DNA of 64,000 nt from Rheinheimera sp. 1928-s (GTDB lineage: Bacteria; Pseudomonadota; Gammaproteobacteria; Enterobacterales; Alteromonadaceae), in the NCBI RefSeq assembly GCF_029269265.1, contig NZ_JARIXP010000004.1, forward strand, positions 1 to 64,000, written 5' to 3'. Below are positions 18,634 to 29,000 of this stretch, one piece after another (the stretch's first letter is position 1; every line of letters begins with the position of its first letter). The notes beneath the pieces were generated by a model that saw only the letters and a program-made list of their open reading frames with translations, was not told the origin of the DNA and did not search any database. The translations under genes were made by a program, and so were the position numbers.

Positions 18634-20844
18634 TCACTGCTTTTGCAGCCAAAATGGCAAAGGCTGTTGCCGGTAAGGCCAGATATGTAGCTGCTGATCC
18701 GTTATTTCAATACGAATAGCGCCTTGGTCTGCAGTGTTCAGCAGCGGAATTTGTAGCAAAGACAAGCGTGCACGCACTTCTTTACTCGGATGGCCATAGG
18801 AATTATTCGACGCAGCACTATTGAGGGCTAACAAAGGTTGAACTTGCGCTAAAAAGCTCAGGTGACTTGAACTCTTGCTGCCATGATGGCCTAACAGCAA
18901 CAGATCTGTCTTCAAATCAGGCTGAACACTGAGCAGCTCAGCTTCCACTTTGCGGCTGATATCCCCTGTTAATAAAAAACGCCATCCGGCAGCTTCTATC
19001 GCAAGCACGCAGGAAGAGTCATTGCCTTCCGGCTTTGCATAGGCACTTTGAAACGACCCTAACCGGGCATCCAGATAAACAGCAGGCAAAGCTGAACAAA
19101 GCTGCTGCGGATAACCTGTCTGAAAATCAGCGATTAACTGCACCTTGGGGTAAGCTTTCAGTACTTCAGAAAAAGCACCGGTATGATCGCTGTCAGCATG
19201 GCTTAAAATTAAATAATCCAGCTGACGTACGCCCTGATAATGCAGATAAGGCAAGACATAAGCTTCGGTTGCATTAAAACTGCCATACACAGGCCCCACA
19301 TCGTACAGCAGCCCTCTGTCGCCTTTTTGCAACAACACTGCAGTGCCTTGCCCGACATCAATCATATGCAATTGCCACTGCGACACTTTGGGCCATAACA
19401 AAAAAACAAAAGGCAACAGCAATAAACTCAGCCGCAATCTGGGGACAGAACCAGGCAGGAAGAACACAGCCACTAACAGCAACGCCACCAAAAGCGCAGA
19501 AAAAACCGTCTGAGCAGGCAACAGCCACCAGTAGTCCATCGCCGCACCGTACAGCAGCCAATGATAAAGCGGCGCTAAAACCAGATCCGCCAGTTGCCAG
19601 TGCCATACCGCATGTGCAGGCAACACCAGCTCCAACAGTAAGGCAATCAGTAAATAAGGAATAACCAGCAAAGAACACCAGGGCACAAAAATCAGGTTGG
19701 ATAATAAAGCTAAAGGCGCTATGCCATGGAAAAATAGTAAAGTAGGCGCACTCATCAACAGCGTCATCAGCGCCTGAAATTGAATAGCGTGGCGAACTCG
19801 GCCACTAAAGCTATGGTCCAGCAATGGATAACGCCAGACAAACAGAAAAATCAGCGCCACCGCATAAACCGTCAGCCAAAAGCTGATACTCATCACCCAT
19901 AAAGGGTTGAGCAGCAACAGCAAGCCGCAGACCAACAACCAGCTTTGACTGTAACTTAAACGCCTGTGGTGTTGCATCAGGTACACAGCTAAAACCAGCG
20001 CTACCAAAGCACGTAGGGTTGGAATAGCAAAACCAGCCAGCAAGCTGTAATACCAGGCCGCTGCTAAAGCAACAAAAGGAGCCAATTGGCGGCAGACTAA
20101 TAGCCTTAGATTGATTTTTGCCAGCAATAGCATCAAGCCATAGACCCAGCCAAACAACAAACCTATATGAAAACCGGATATCGAAATTAAATGCCCAAGC
20201 GCCGTCGCCTGTAAACCTAACCACAACTCATCGCTAAAAGGCCGTTCGCCCAGAGTTAAAGCGGTGATCAATGAAAAAGACGGTAAATCACCAATTTTTA
20301 ATTTTAAACGCTGATACAACTGCTGACGGTGATCCCATTTTGGCTCCTGCAGCACCGCATCCTTTACCACGCAGTTGGCAATAAGGCCGAGTACATAGGC
20401 ATTGGCCTCCACATAAGCAGAACCTGGATTGGCCGGCGAGCGAATGGCTTTGCAACGTAACTTTAACCACCAGTTTTGCCCCTGTCCCAATAGCTCCGGC
20501 GCATTCTGCCAGCGCAGTCGCAACAAGTACCCTTGGTGTGGTCCTTCATTGATTTGCCATAAAAATCTGCTGAAGTCTTCATCTTGTTGTCTGATACTCA
20601 CCACCTGCCCTTTTAGCCAGGGATCGGCCAGGCTAAGTAACTGTTGCGTATGCAGCTGATGCTGCTGCACTTGCCACAACCAGAGACTTAAAGCACAACA
20701 AAATCCAGTAAAAAACAGCAAACGGTAGTACAGACAAATCAGGATCAGAGATAACGAAAAAATAAGCCACAAAAGGGCTGGCACTATTGGTAAAAATAAT
20801 GACAATAGACATCCGCTGATCACACCGATGAAAAAACGGTTCAC
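18634..20844 (-). CDS. comEC: ComEC/Rec2-type DNA uptake channel
   Basis: Predicted inner-membrane channel for single-stranded DNA during natural transformation. The 736-residue protein starts with two to three hydrophobic helices and a DUF4131-like segment. The competence domain follows, with many helices (SISGFHIGLLFGWVYG is the conserved block). It ends with a metallo-beta-lactamase-like domain carrying LSHADSDHTGAF and LLGHHGSKSSS. The length is normal for full ComEC. It is the first gene of the LPS operon on this strand and starts 25 bp from a divergent DUF2062 gene. Confidence 0.95.
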   Translation of the reverse strand: MNRFFIGVISGCLLSLFLPIVPALLWLIFSLSLILICLYYRLLFFTGFCCALSLWLWQVQQHQLHTQQLLSLADPWLKGQVVSIRQQDEDFSRFLWQINEGPHQGYLLRLRWQNAPELLGQGQNWWLKLRCKAIRSPANPGSAYVEANAYVLGLIANCVVKDAVLQEPKWDHRQQLYQRLKLKIGDLPSFSLITALTLGERPFSDELWLGLQATALGHLISISGFHIGLLFGWVYGLMLLLAKINLRLLVCRQLAPFVALAAAWYYSLLAGFAIPTLRALVALVLAVYLMQHHRRLSYSQSWLLVCGLLLLLNPLWVMSISFWLTVYAVALIFLFVWRYPLLDHSFSGRVRHAIQFQALMTLLMSAPTLLFFHGIAPLALLSNLIFVPWCSLLVIPYLLIALLLELVLPAHAVWHWQLADLVLAPLYHWLLYGAAMDYWWLLPAQTVFSALLVALLLVAVFFLPGSVPRLRLSLLLLPFVFLLWPKVSQWQLHMIDVGQGTAVLLQKGDRGLLYDVGPVYGSFNATEAYVLPYLHYQGVRQLDYLILSHADSDHTGAFSEVLKAYPKVQLIADFQTGYPQQLCSALPAVYLDARLGSFQSAYAKPEGNDSSCVLAIEAAGWRFLLTGDISRKVEAELLSVQPDLKTDLLLLGHHGSKSSSHLSFLAQVQPLLALNSAASNNSYGHPSKEVRARLSLLQIPLLNTADQGAIRIEITDQQLHIWPYRQQPLPFWLQKQ

Positions 20845-20869
20845 GTTAATTTTTCATTAATGAGTTGTA

Positions 20870-21409
20870 ATGGCAAAGAATCTAATTAAGAAATATCTAC
20901 CAGATACAGAAAAAATCAAGCAACACCCGTCGCTAAAAATTTTTGGTGCTTTGTTGCATGACAACAATTTGTGGCACTTTAATCGCCGTTCAGCACGCGG
21001 CGCTTTTGCGGTGGGTTTGTTTGTCGCCCTGATCCCTATGCCATTTCAGATGGTATTAGCCGCTGCTTTGGCTATTTTATTCAGAGTAAACTTACCTTTG
21101 TCAGCCGCTTTAGTCTGGTTGACCAATCCACTGACCATGGGACCGATATTTTTTATCTGCTATCAGTTGGGGGCGCTGATTTTAGGCCATCCTGGTCATC
21201 ATGTAGAACCACAGGTGAGTTTAAGTTGGTTGATCGATAGCCTGGATACTATAGGCAAACCTTTCCTGTTGGGCAGTCTGATTATTGGCTGCACCCTGTC
21301 GGCTTTGGGCTATACGCTGGTGGATTATTTCTGGTGTTTGTCGGCAAAAAAATCCTGGCACAACCGCATTAAGAAACGTCAGAGTGAGACTGAAACCGAC
21401 TCGCTCTGA
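20870..21409 (+). CDS. DUF2062 membrane protein
   Basis: A 179-residue protein with a basic N-terminus, the DUF2062 block RRSARGAFAVGLFVALIPMP and FQMVLAAALAILFRVNLPLSA. It contains WLTNPLTMGPIFFICYQLG and two to three transmembrane helices, with a charged C-terminal tail. The function of the family is unknown; it often sits beside comEC in gammaproteobacteria, as here (divergent, 25 bp apart). Its C-terminus faces lolE convergently. Confidence 0.88.
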   Translation: MAKNLIKKYLPDTEKIKQHPSLKIFGALLHDNNLWHFNRRSARGAFAVGLFVALIPMPFQMVLAAALAILFRVNLPLSAALVWLTNPLTMGPIFFICYQLGALILGHPGHHVEPQVSLSWLIDSLDTIGKPFLLGSLIIGCTLSALGYTLVDYFWCLSAKKSWHNRIKKRQSETETDSL

Positions 21410-21445
21410 GGTTTTTTATCTTCGCCTGCCACTTGGCGTCAGAAA

Positions 21446-22684
21446 CTATCTTTGTCCTAACACAAAGGCAGGCTGCACTTTGCTGGCGCTTAATGCAGGA
21501 TAAATAGTCGCCAGTAAGCTCATGATAAGAGCTATGCCTATGGTGATCACCACTTGCATGGGTTCGATATGAGAAGGCACATAATCAACAAAATAAATAC
21601 TGGAATCCAGCAAGCTAAAACCTGTCAGGCTGGTAATTAAACGAAACAAGGGTTCTATTTGCCAGGCCAATAGCAACCCTACCAGGCCACCGACTAAAGT
21701 ACCTGTCAAACCATTCAGCCAGCCGAGCCACATAAAAGCTTTCACTATGCGGCTTCTGGGCATGCCCATGGTCAGTAAAATGGCTATATCCCCTTGTTTT
21801 TCCCGCACTGCCATCACTAGAGTTGCAACAATATTAAAACAGGCCACAGCCAATACCAGTACTAACACCAGATACAAAATACTGCGCACCATCTGAATAT
21901 CGTTATACAAATGCCCCTGAATGCGGAACCAGTCCAGCATGTAGACATAGTCAGTCGCCATACTGCCTAAGGTTCTGGACAACAAAGGCGCAGCAAAAAT
22001 ATCGTCAATTTTAAAGGCAAACCCCTGAACTGCGCCCTGCGGATAGTTCAGCCAGGACCCCAAAGCCGAAATATCCACCCAAGCCTGCTGATAGTCGAGC
22101 TGGCCGCCAATACTGACGATGGCAACTACGGTTAAACTGACATGCTTATGACTGGCCAGTTTGCCATCCGCAGTGACTTGCGGCAGCATCAGTTGCACTT
22201 CATCCCCCACTTTGGCCTGCACTTCGTCAGCTATGCCTTTGCCAAGTACAATCTGATGTTCGCTGATTTGGGCGAGATCCCCAGCCACAACAAAAGAGCC
22301 TAAAGCACTGATGCCTTGCTCCAGCTGCAAATCAATACCCCTTAAGCTGGCGGCTTTGACTTTCGCACCGCTGCGGATCATGGTATTGGTTTTGATATAA
22401 GGCGCACCCGCTACAACACCTGGATGCAGTTGCAATGGCTTAATTTTTTTCTGCCAGTTTTGAATAGGGTCCGACACCGCCTGTAATTCGACATGAGGAA
22501 TAACAGACAAAAGCTTGTCTTTTAATGCCAGCTCAAAGCCGTTCATTACAGATAAGGCCAGAATGAGAATAGCCACGCCAAGGCCAATGCCTATAGTGGA
22601 GGACGCCGCAATAAAACGGATAAAAGCGTTGCTGTTACGGCTTTTGCGATACCGCTGCGCCAATTGCCAGGACAAACTAGCCAT
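21446..22684 (-). CDS. lolE: Lipoprotein-releasing system permease LolE
   Basis: Inner-membrane subunit of the LolCDE transporter that extracts outer-membrane lipoproteins. The 412-residue protein has one N-terminal helix ([24 protein letters not shown]), a large periplasmic domain (residues about 50-270) and three C-terminal helices, the MacB/FtsX-like topology. The segment [17 protein letters not shown] resembles LolE more than LolC, so I assign E to this last gene. It begins eight bases inside the lolD end. Confidence 0.9.
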   Translation of the reverse strand: MASLSWQLAQRYRKSRNSNAFIRFIAASSTIGIGLGVAILILALSVMNGFELALKDKLLSVIPHVELQAVSDPIQNWQKKIKPLQLHPGVVAGAPYIKTNTMIRSGAKVKAASLRGIDLQLEQGISALGSFVVAGDLAQISEHQIVLGKGIADEVQAKVGDEVQLMLPQVTADGKLASHKHVSLTVVAIVSIGGQLDYQQAWVDISALGSWLNYPQGAVQGFAFKIDDIFAAPLLSRTLGSMATDYVYMLDWFRIQGHLYNDIQMVRSILYLVLVLVLAVACFNIVATLVMAVREKQGDIAILLTMGMPRSRIVKAFMWLGWLNGLTGTLVGGLVGLLLAWQIEPLFRLITSLTGFSLLDSSIYFVDYVPSHIEPMQVVITIGIALIMSLLATIYPALSASKVQPAFVLGQR

Positions 22685-23375
22685 GACTTAAGCCATCCAT
22701 CGTCTTGCCTAAATGACCATCACGCATCCAGTATTGCTGATCGAGCTTTTTCGCCAGCGCCAAATCATGGGTCACCACAATAAAGCTGGTTTTCAACTCA
22801 CGGTTTAATTCACGTAATAACTTATAAATACTTTCTGCAGTTTGATGATCCAGATTACCAGTAGGCTCATCGGCCAAAACTAACGCTGGCTCCCCCACCA
22901 AAGCCCGGGCTATAGCAACACGCTGACGCTCACCGCCACTCAATTCAGCAGGTCTGTGAGCCACCCTGTGTCCTAAGCCCACACGTTGCAGCATAGCGGC
23001 CGCTTTTTGCTCCGCATTTTCGTTGCTTTCGCCACGGATCAGCAGTGGCATAGCCACATTTTCAAGTGCAGTAAAATCCATCAGCAGATGGTGAAACTGG
23101 TAAATAAAACCCAGTTTTTCATTACGGAGTTTTGCTTTGGCATTGGCGGATAACTTAGCTACAGCTTTGCCTAACAAGGTCAGTTCACCACTGTCTGGCT
23201 GATCTAAAGTGCCTAAAATATGCAACAAGGTGCTTTTTCCTGAACCAGAACTGCCGACTATGGCCAGCATTTCTCCGGCTTTGACTTCAAGGCTGACCTG
23301 ATGCAACACCGGAGTGACATTTGCACCATCCGTGTAGCTTTTACTGATTTGACGGGCCGTTAAAATACTGGTCAT
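22677..23375 (-). CDS. lolD: Lipoprotein-releasing system ATPase LolD
   Basis: Cytoplasmic ATPase that powers LolCE. The 232-residue protein has Walker [10 protein letters not shown], signature [16 protein letters not shown], Walker [13 protein letters not shown] and the switch VVTHD. The segment [16 protein letters not shown] is characteristic of the LolD/MacB subfamily. It overlaps lolE but is separated from lolC by 96 bp, an unusually large gap for this operon. Confidence 0.96.
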   Translation of the reverse strand: MTSILTARQISKSYTDGANVTPVLHQVSLEVKAGEMLAIVGSSGSGKSTLLHILGTLDQPDSGELTLLGKAVAKLSANAKAKLRNEKLGFIYQFHHLLMDFTALENVAMPLLIRGESNENAEQKAAAMLQRVGLGHRVAHRPAELSGGERQRVAIARALVGEPALVLADEPTGNLDHQTAESIYKLLRELNRELKTSFIVVTHDLALAKKLDQQYWMRDGHLGKTMDGLSHG

Positions 23376-23471
23376 TAAACTCTACCCAAAGTAATTGATG
23401 TTGCGGAGCGAGAGCGCCCGGTAAACAAAACTGCGACCTCTGTTTCCTCTAAGTAATCGACGACGAGGAAA
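23376..23471 (-). other. 96-bp spacer within lolCDE with a weak hairpin
   Basis: No gene is seen. It contains an 8-bp inverted repeat, GTTTCCTC / GAGGAAAC, separated by 15 bases, just past the lolC stop. It has no T-tract and no convincing promoter. lolC and lolD usually touch or overlap, so the spacer is noted as atypical. Confidence 0.4.
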
Positions 23472-24683
23472 CTATTCATCACGGAGAACTTCTGCTGGTT
23501 GTACTTGCACTGCCCGCCAGGCTGGATAAACCACTGCCAAGGCCGTCAGCACCAAAGCTGATACCACTATAAAAAAGATTTGCACGGGCTGAATATCCAC
23601 AGGCAAAGCCACCCCAGCCACCACACTAATACCCAAGAGTGACAAAATACTGTTGAGCTGCCATGCGATCACAATACCGGCTACAGCACCACTTAAAGTG
23701 CCAAGCAAGCCGTTATTCATACCCTGTACGGCAAAAACGGTAAAAAGCTGAGCGTCTGTCATGCCCTGAGTTTTTAAGATGGCTACTTCACGTTGTTTTT
23801 CTGTGACCATCATCACCAAAGCAGACACTATATTAAAAGCCGCTACGGCCACTATCAGCAGCAACATCAGCCACATCATGGCTTTTTCCATGGCCACAGC
23901 AGAAAACAATTTGCCATGACTGTCACGCCAGTCTGTGACTTTGGCGACAGCAGGAAACTCAATAAGCTCGTCGGCTAATGCTGGAGCAACAAAAGGCTCA
24001 GTTAAACTTAAACGCCACTGTGGGGCATCCTGTTGCTTGCTGCCCAGTCGTTTTAAATCAGGTAAATGCAATAATGCCACGCCGTTATCTACTTCAGAGC
24101 CGGTATTAATTAAGCCAGCGACCGTGAACAAACGCTGGCGCGGCAACCAGCCCATGGGCGTAAAACTTCCACCTTCGGCCAACAACAAACGAATTTGTTG
24201 ACCAGGACCGACCTTTAATTCATTAGCAAGACCAGCACCTAAAATCACAGAATAAGGCTGAGCTGTTAAAGCAGACCAGTCACCAGCAACCAAAGATTGT
24301 TGTAAAAAAGACGGGATTTGATCCGGCTCTATGCCTTGTAATAACACAGCAGTGAGTTGACCAGGGCTTTGTGCCAAAGCCTCCAGTTGCAAATAAGGCG
24401 TTGCCTGCTGAATTTGTGGATACTGTTGTTGCAAAGATGCGATATCAAGCTGTGGTTCTGGCGTACTCTGCACTATTAAATGCGGGATCACCCCTAAAAT
24501 ACGTTTTTTTAACTCAGCTTCAAAACCATTCATGACAGAGCTGACAATAGTCAGCGCCATCACACCTAAAAAAATACCTGTGACAGAAAACAGCGTAATA
24601 AAAGATAAAAACCCATGTCCTTTCCGGCTCTGGCTGTAACGCAAACCAATACGGACACTCAGGGGGAATTGCAAGCTTTTCAC
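23472..24683 (-). CDS. lolC: Lipoprotein-releasing system permease LolC
   Basis: First gene of lolCDE, 403 residues, with the LolC/E topology. The N-terminal helix region reads FSVTGIFLGVMALTIVSSVMNG, followed by a periplasmic domain and three C-terminal helices (from about residue 270). LolC recruits the chaperone LolA through a periplasmic hook in E. coli; this hook cannot be judged by eye here. It is divergent from the PilZ gene, with an 86-bp intergenic region. Confidence 0.9.
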   Translation of the reverse strand: MKSLQFPLSVRIGLRYSQSRKGHGFLSFITLFSVTGIFLGVMALTIVSSVMNGFEAELKKRILGVIPHLIVQSTPEPQLDIASLQQQYPQIQQATPYLQLEALAQSPGQLTAVLLQGIEPDQIPSFLQQSLVAGDWSALTAQPYSVILGAGLANELKVGPGQQIRLLLAEGGSFTPMGWLPRQRLFTVAGLINTGSEVDNGVALLHLPDLKRLGSKQQDAPQWRLSLTEPFVAPALADELIEFPAVAKVTDWRDSHGKLFSAVAMEKAMMWLMLLLIVAVAAFNIVSALVMMVTEKQREVAILKTQGMTDAQLFTVFAVQGMNNGLLGTLSGAVAGIVIAWQLNSILSLLGISVVAGVALPVDIQPVQIFFIVVSALVLTALAVVYPAWRAVQVQPAEVLRDE

Positions 24684-24769
24684 AGACTTCCACTTGGGTT
24701 GGTGAAGAAATTGCTGCGATAATAGTGATTATCCGTTAAGGTTACAAGCTTGCTACCCGAGGTATCCTT

Positions 24770-25411
24770 ATGCAACAGCCTGGCAATACAAACACAGCCG
24801 CAGAATTAGTCGCAGAATTTGCCGATTACTTTCAGATTGAGCACCAAACGACGGTCAATTTAGTGCCTTTTCCCGAGCCTTTGCCGGACCAGGATGGCTT
24901 TTTACGCCTTATTCCTGACGCTTTTAAGATGACCAGTGAGCTCAGCCTGCTGAACAATTCATCCATTCGTACCTTTAATGCAGTGAAAGATTTGTCCGTT
25001 GATTTGGCGCATTATTTACAGCAACAAGCCCGTAAACTGGATGCATTAACTCATTATGTGCTGCGCTCCCAGGATGATCCGGCCTGTCGTTTTTTTACTT
25101 TTAGTTACGGTGGATCCGGTGTACAGGTGTGGATGGATAAAGCAGTGGCGTTAGACCAACTCTATGAAGTGAAACTGTTTTTAGATAATAATGATGGCGC
25201 TTTATTTTGTTTAGGTCAGGTGCTGGAAGTGACAGAACAAGCAGCTACAGAACCAGAACAAAAAACCGGTTATCTGGTCAAAATTCTGTTTCGCCGTATT
25301 CGGGATGAAGACAGAGATATGGTGGTCAGAGCCAGTTTGCATGAACAATCCAGACAACTAAAACGTAAAGCGGAACAACGCCAGCAACAAGCACAGCAGA
25401 CTCAACAGTAG
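24770..25411 (+). CDS. PilZ-domain protein
   Basis: A 213-residue cytoplasmic protein without membrane segments. It resembles the PilZ proteins encoded upstream of mfd in related bacteria. The C-terminal half contains FSYGGSGVQVWMDKAVALDQ (a degenerate D/NxSxxG-like strand) and ILFRRIRDEDRDMVVRASLHEQSRQLKRK, typical of the YcgR/PilZ beta-barrel and its basic tail. PilZ domains bind cyclic di-GMP through RxxxR and D/NxSxxG; the second motif is only partly preserved, so c-di-GMP binding is uncertain. The last 15 residues are Gln-rich. Confidence 0.75.
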   Translation: MQQPGNTNTAAELVAEFADYFQIEHQTTVNLVPFPEPLPDQDGFLRLIPDAFKMTSELSLLNNSSIRTFNAVKDLSVDLAHYLQQQARKLDALTHYVLRSQDDPACRFFTFSYGGSGVQVWMDKAVALDQLYEVKLFLDNNDGALFCLGQVLEVTEQAATEPEQKTGYLVKILFRRIRDEDRDMVVRASLHEQSRQLKRKAEQRQQQAQQTQQ

Positions 25412-25496
25412 TAAACAGTGACTTATGTTGAACCTAAATAAACCAACAGACCATATTAAACAACGGTCTTTTTATAACGAGTAAAGAATTTCTCTG

Positions 25497-28400
25497 ATGA
25501 TCCGCATTGAAGCATTACCAGCGCCCACCTCCAGCACCGATCAAAAACAATGGGGCCGTCTGTCCGGCGCTGCCTTGCCATGGGCCATTTATCAGCTGTA
25601 TCAACGCCAGAAAGGCCTTTATGTGGTTGTAGTGCCAGACACCACCACAGCCCTTCGTTTAGAGCAGGAACTGACGGTATTTTTCCATGAAAACGCTGCA
25701 GATGTTTGGACTTTCCCTGACTGGGAAACCTTGCCTTATGATGTATTTTCACCGCATCAGGATATTATTTCCCAGCGCATAAAAACTCTGTACAGCCTGC
25801 CTCGTTTGCAGCACGGCATAGTCATAGTGCCACTGAATACGGCCTTGCTGCGTTTAACCGACGCCAGCTATTTACAGCAATACAGCCTGGTACTCAAAAA
25901 AGGCCAGCAACTGGATTTAACAGCGCTGCGTCAACAACTGGCCGCAGTGGGTTATCGTGCTGTGGATCAAGTGATGGAGCATGGCGAGTTTTCAGTGCGT
26001 GGTTCCTTGCTCGATTTATATCCTATGGGCAGTACTCTGCCTTATCGTATTGACTTTTTAGACGATGAAATTGATGGCATTCGCCTGTTCGACCCAGATA
26101 ATCAGCGCACTGTGCAGCAAGTCAATGAAATTGAACTCTTGCCTGCTCACGAATTCCCACAGGATAAAGCGGCGATAGAACGCTTCCGTATTCGCTATCG
26201 TGAACGTTTCCCGGCGCGCAGCGAAAAAGAATCGCTCTATATGCAGGTCAGCCAGGGCCTTATGCCTGCTGGTATCGAATATTATCTGCCACTCTTTGCT
26301 GAGCAATCTGCACCTTTGTTTTCGATGCTCCCTAAACAAACAGTGATGCTGGCGGTCGGTGATTTGGAGGCTGCAGCAGAACGTTTCTGGCACGACTTGC
26401 AACGTCGTTATCAGGATAGAGCAATCGATTTACTCAAGCCCATTTTAAAACCGCAGGAATTGTACTTAGCAGTCGATGAGTTTTTCGCTCAGCTCAAACA
26501 ATGGCCACGCTTACGTTTAAGCCGGGCTGAATTGCCGGAGCGTGCCGGACAATCCAATGCCGCTGTGGCTGATTTGCCAGAGCTGACGGTTAATCATCAA
26601 CTGAAAAACCCGCTGGAAAAGCTGCAGCAATTTATTGTTGAGATCAAAAAGCAACAAGGCCGTGTGCTGTTTTTCGTAGAATCTGAAGGCCGGCGCGAAA
26701 GTTTATTACAATTGATGCAACGTAACCAAATTCGCTTGCAGCAGTTTGCCTCCGTCGAAGAGTTTTTAACAGACCAGGTTGATTTAGGTATTGTCATAGG
26801 TTCGTTGGAGCAAGGCTGTTTATTGAAGGCCAGCTCTGGCAAAGCCAAAGCAGGCGACGAGCCTTTAGCTTTAGTCAGTGAAAACGAGCTGTTTGGCCAC
26901 AAAGTAACCCAACGCCGTAAACGTAAACACAGCCAGCAAATCTCCGGCGATACCATCATCCGCAATCTGGCGGAGCTCTCTGTTGGCCAGCCTGTAGTGC
27001 ATTTACAGCATGGCATAGGCCGTTATCAGGGCTTGCAGGTGCTGGATGCTGCGGGCATCAGTGCTGAATTTGTCACCATTGAATACGCTGGTGCCAGTAA
27101 GTTGTATGTGCCTGTTTCATCACTGCATTTAATCAGCCGTTACACAGGTTCGGATCAGGATCATGCGCCACTGCATAAGCTTGGCAACGACACCTGGGAA
27201 AAAGCCCGGCGTAAAGCGGCAGAGAAAGTACGGGATGTTGCCGCAGAACTTTTGGATGTTTACGCGCAGCGTGCCGCCCAAACCGGCTATGGATTTAAAC
27301 TGGAAGCCGACCAGTACGAGCTGTTTGCCGATGGTTTCCCTTATAAAGAAACCGTTGATCAGCTCGATGCCATAGCTGCAGTGCTAAACGATATGCAAAC
27401 CGAACGCGCCATGGACCGTCTGGTCTGTGGTGATGTAGGTTTTGGCAAAACAGAAGTGGCGATGCGTGCGGCTTTTGTTGCAGTCAATGACAATAAACAA
27501 GTGGCGGTTTTAGTGCCAACCACGCTTTTGGCACAACAACACTTTGAAAACTTCCGCGACCGTTTTGCCAACTGGCCGGTCAAAGTGGCGGTGTTGTCGC
27601 GTTTTATAAGTAGCAAAGAGCAAAAGCAGATACTGGAAGAAACCGAACAAGGCAAAGTCGATATTCTGATAGGCACCCATAAACTGCTGCAGGACGATAT
27701 TCGCTTTAAAGATTTAGGCCTTTTGATTGTTGATGAAGAACACAGATTCGGTGTGCGGCAAAAAGATAAAATCAAAGCGCTGCGAGCTAATATCGATATT
27801 CTGACGCTTACAGCAACGCCAATTCCACGCACCTTAAATATGTCGATGTCTGGCATGCGTGATTTATCTATTATCGCTACTCCTCCTGCCAAACGTTTGC
27901 CGGTCAAGACTTTTGTGCGTGAACATGAAGAAGGCTTAATTCGCGAGGCTGTGCTTCGGGAAATATCCCGTGGTGGTCAGGTGTATTTTCTGCATAACGA
28001 TGTAGCCAGTATAGAAAAAGCCGCCGCTGATTTAGCCTTACTGCTGCCTGAAGCCTTAATTGGCATAGCTCATGGCCAGATGCGTGAGCGTGACCTGGAA
28101 AACATCATGGCTGATTTTTACCATCAGCGTTTTAACCTGCTGCTGTGCTCGACCATCATCGAAACTGGTATAGATGTGCCCACCGCCAATACCATTATTA
28201 TCAACAGAGCCGATAACTTTGGTCTGGCACAGTTGCACCAATTACGTGGCCGTGTCGGCCGTTCGCATCACCAGGCTTATGCGTATTTATTGACGCCTCC
28301 GCCAAAACGCTTAACCAAAGATGCCGAAAAACGTCTGGAAGCCATTTCAGCTTTAGAAGATCTAGGTGCTGGTTTCGCACTCGCCAGTCAGGATATGGAA

Positions 28401-29000
28401 ATTCGCGGAGCAGGCGAGCTATTGGGAGATGAGCAAAGCGGCCAAATTGAATCTGTTGGCTTTAGTTTGTATATGGAAATGCTGGAGCAAGCTGTAGAAG
28501 CGCTTAAGGCCGGTAAAGAGCCAAGTCTGGATGCACTTTTAACTCAACAAACCGAACTGGATATGAAACTGCCTGCCCTGCTGCCGGATTCTTATATTCC
28601 GGATGTCAGCCTACGTTTATCCTTTTACAAACGTCTAGCCTCCTGTCGCGACGAGCAGGAACTGGATGATGTGCAGGTAGAATTGATTGACCGTTTTGGC
28701 TTATTGCCGGATGCTGCGAAAAACTTAGTCAAAATCACAGAGTTAAAAATGCAGGCGCAGACACTTGGAATTAAACGACTGGAAGCCAACAGCAAAGGTG
28801 GTGTGCTAGAATTCGCCGAACGGACTTCAGTGAACCCGTCTTACATTATTCAGCTGATCCAGACTCAGTCGAAAGTATTTAAATTGGAAGGCGGTAGTAA
28901 ACTGAAATTTATCAAAGATTTACCTGATACTAATAGCAGATTCGCCTTTGTCAGCTTTATGCTGGATGACTTTGCTAAACATCAGACAGGAGCATCATGA
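25497..29000 (+). CDS. mfd: Transcription-repair coupling factor Mfd
   Basis: Removes RNA polymerase stalled at lesions and recruits UvrA. The 1167-residue protein has the UvrB-like N-terminal domains (VVVPDTTTALRLEQEL, DWETLPYDVFSPHQD). It then has an RNA polymerase interaction domain around GQPVVHLQHGIGRYQGL and the RecG-like translocase (VCGDVGFGKTEVAMRAAF, LLIVDEEHRFGVRQK, LTATPIPRTLNMS). The QLRGRVGRS block and the C-terminal TRCF domain follow. Length is normal. It overlaps csiV by four bases. Confidence 0.98.
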   Translation: MIRIEALPAPTSSTDQKQWGRLSGAALPWAIYQLYQRQKGLYVVVVPDTTTALRLEQELTVFFHENAADVWTFPDWETLPYDVFSPHQDIISQRIKTLYSLPRLQHGIVIVPLNTALLRLTDASYLQQYSLVLKKGQQLDLTALRQQLAAVGYRAVDQVMEHGEFSVRGSLLDLYPMGSTLPYRIDFLDDEIDGIRLFDPDNQRTVQQVNEIELLPAHEFPQDKAAIERFRIRYRERFPARSEKESLYMQVSQGLMPAGIEYYLPLFAEQSAPLFSMLPKQTVMLAVGDLEAAAERFWHDLQRRYQDRAIDLLKPILKPQELYLAVDEFFAQLKQWPRLRLSRAELPERAGQSNAAVADLPELTVNHQLKNPLEKLQQFIVEIKKQQGRVLFFVESEGRRESLLQLMQRNQIRLQQFASVEEFLTDQVDLGIVIGSLEQGCLLKASSGKAKAGDEPLALVSENELFGHKVTQRRKRKHSQQISGDTIIRNLAELSVGQPVVHLQHGIGRYQGLQVLDAAGISAEFVTIEYAGASKLYVPVSSLHLISRYTGSDQDHAPLHKLGNDTWEKARRKAAEKVRDVAAELLDVYAQRAAQTGYGFKLEADQYELFADGFPYKETVDQLDAIAAVLNDMQTERAMDRLVCGDVGFGKTEVAMRAAFVAVNDNKQVAVLVPTTLLAQQHFENFRDRFANWPVKVAVLSRFISSKEQKQILEETEQGKVDILIGTHKLLQDDIRFKDLGLLIVDEEHRFGVRQKDKIKALRANIDILTLTATPIPRTLNMSMSGMRDLSIIATPPAKRLPVKTFVREHEEGLIREAVLREISRGGQVYFLHNDVASIEKAAADLALLLPEALIGIAHGQMRERDLENIMADFYHQRFNLLLCSTIIETGIDVPTANTIIINRADNFGLAQLHQLRGRVGRSHHQAYAYLLTPPPKRLTKDAEKRLEAISALEDLGAGFALASQDMEIRGAGELLGDEQSGQIESVGFSLYMEMLEQAVEALKAGKEPSLDALLTQQTELDMKLPALLPDSYIPDVSLRLSFYKRLASCRDEQELDDVQVELIDRFGLLPDAAKNLVKITELKMQAQTLGIKRLEANSKGGVLEFAERTSVNPSYIIQLIQTQSKVFKLEGGSKLKFIKDLPDTNSRFAFVSFMLDDFAKHQTGAS

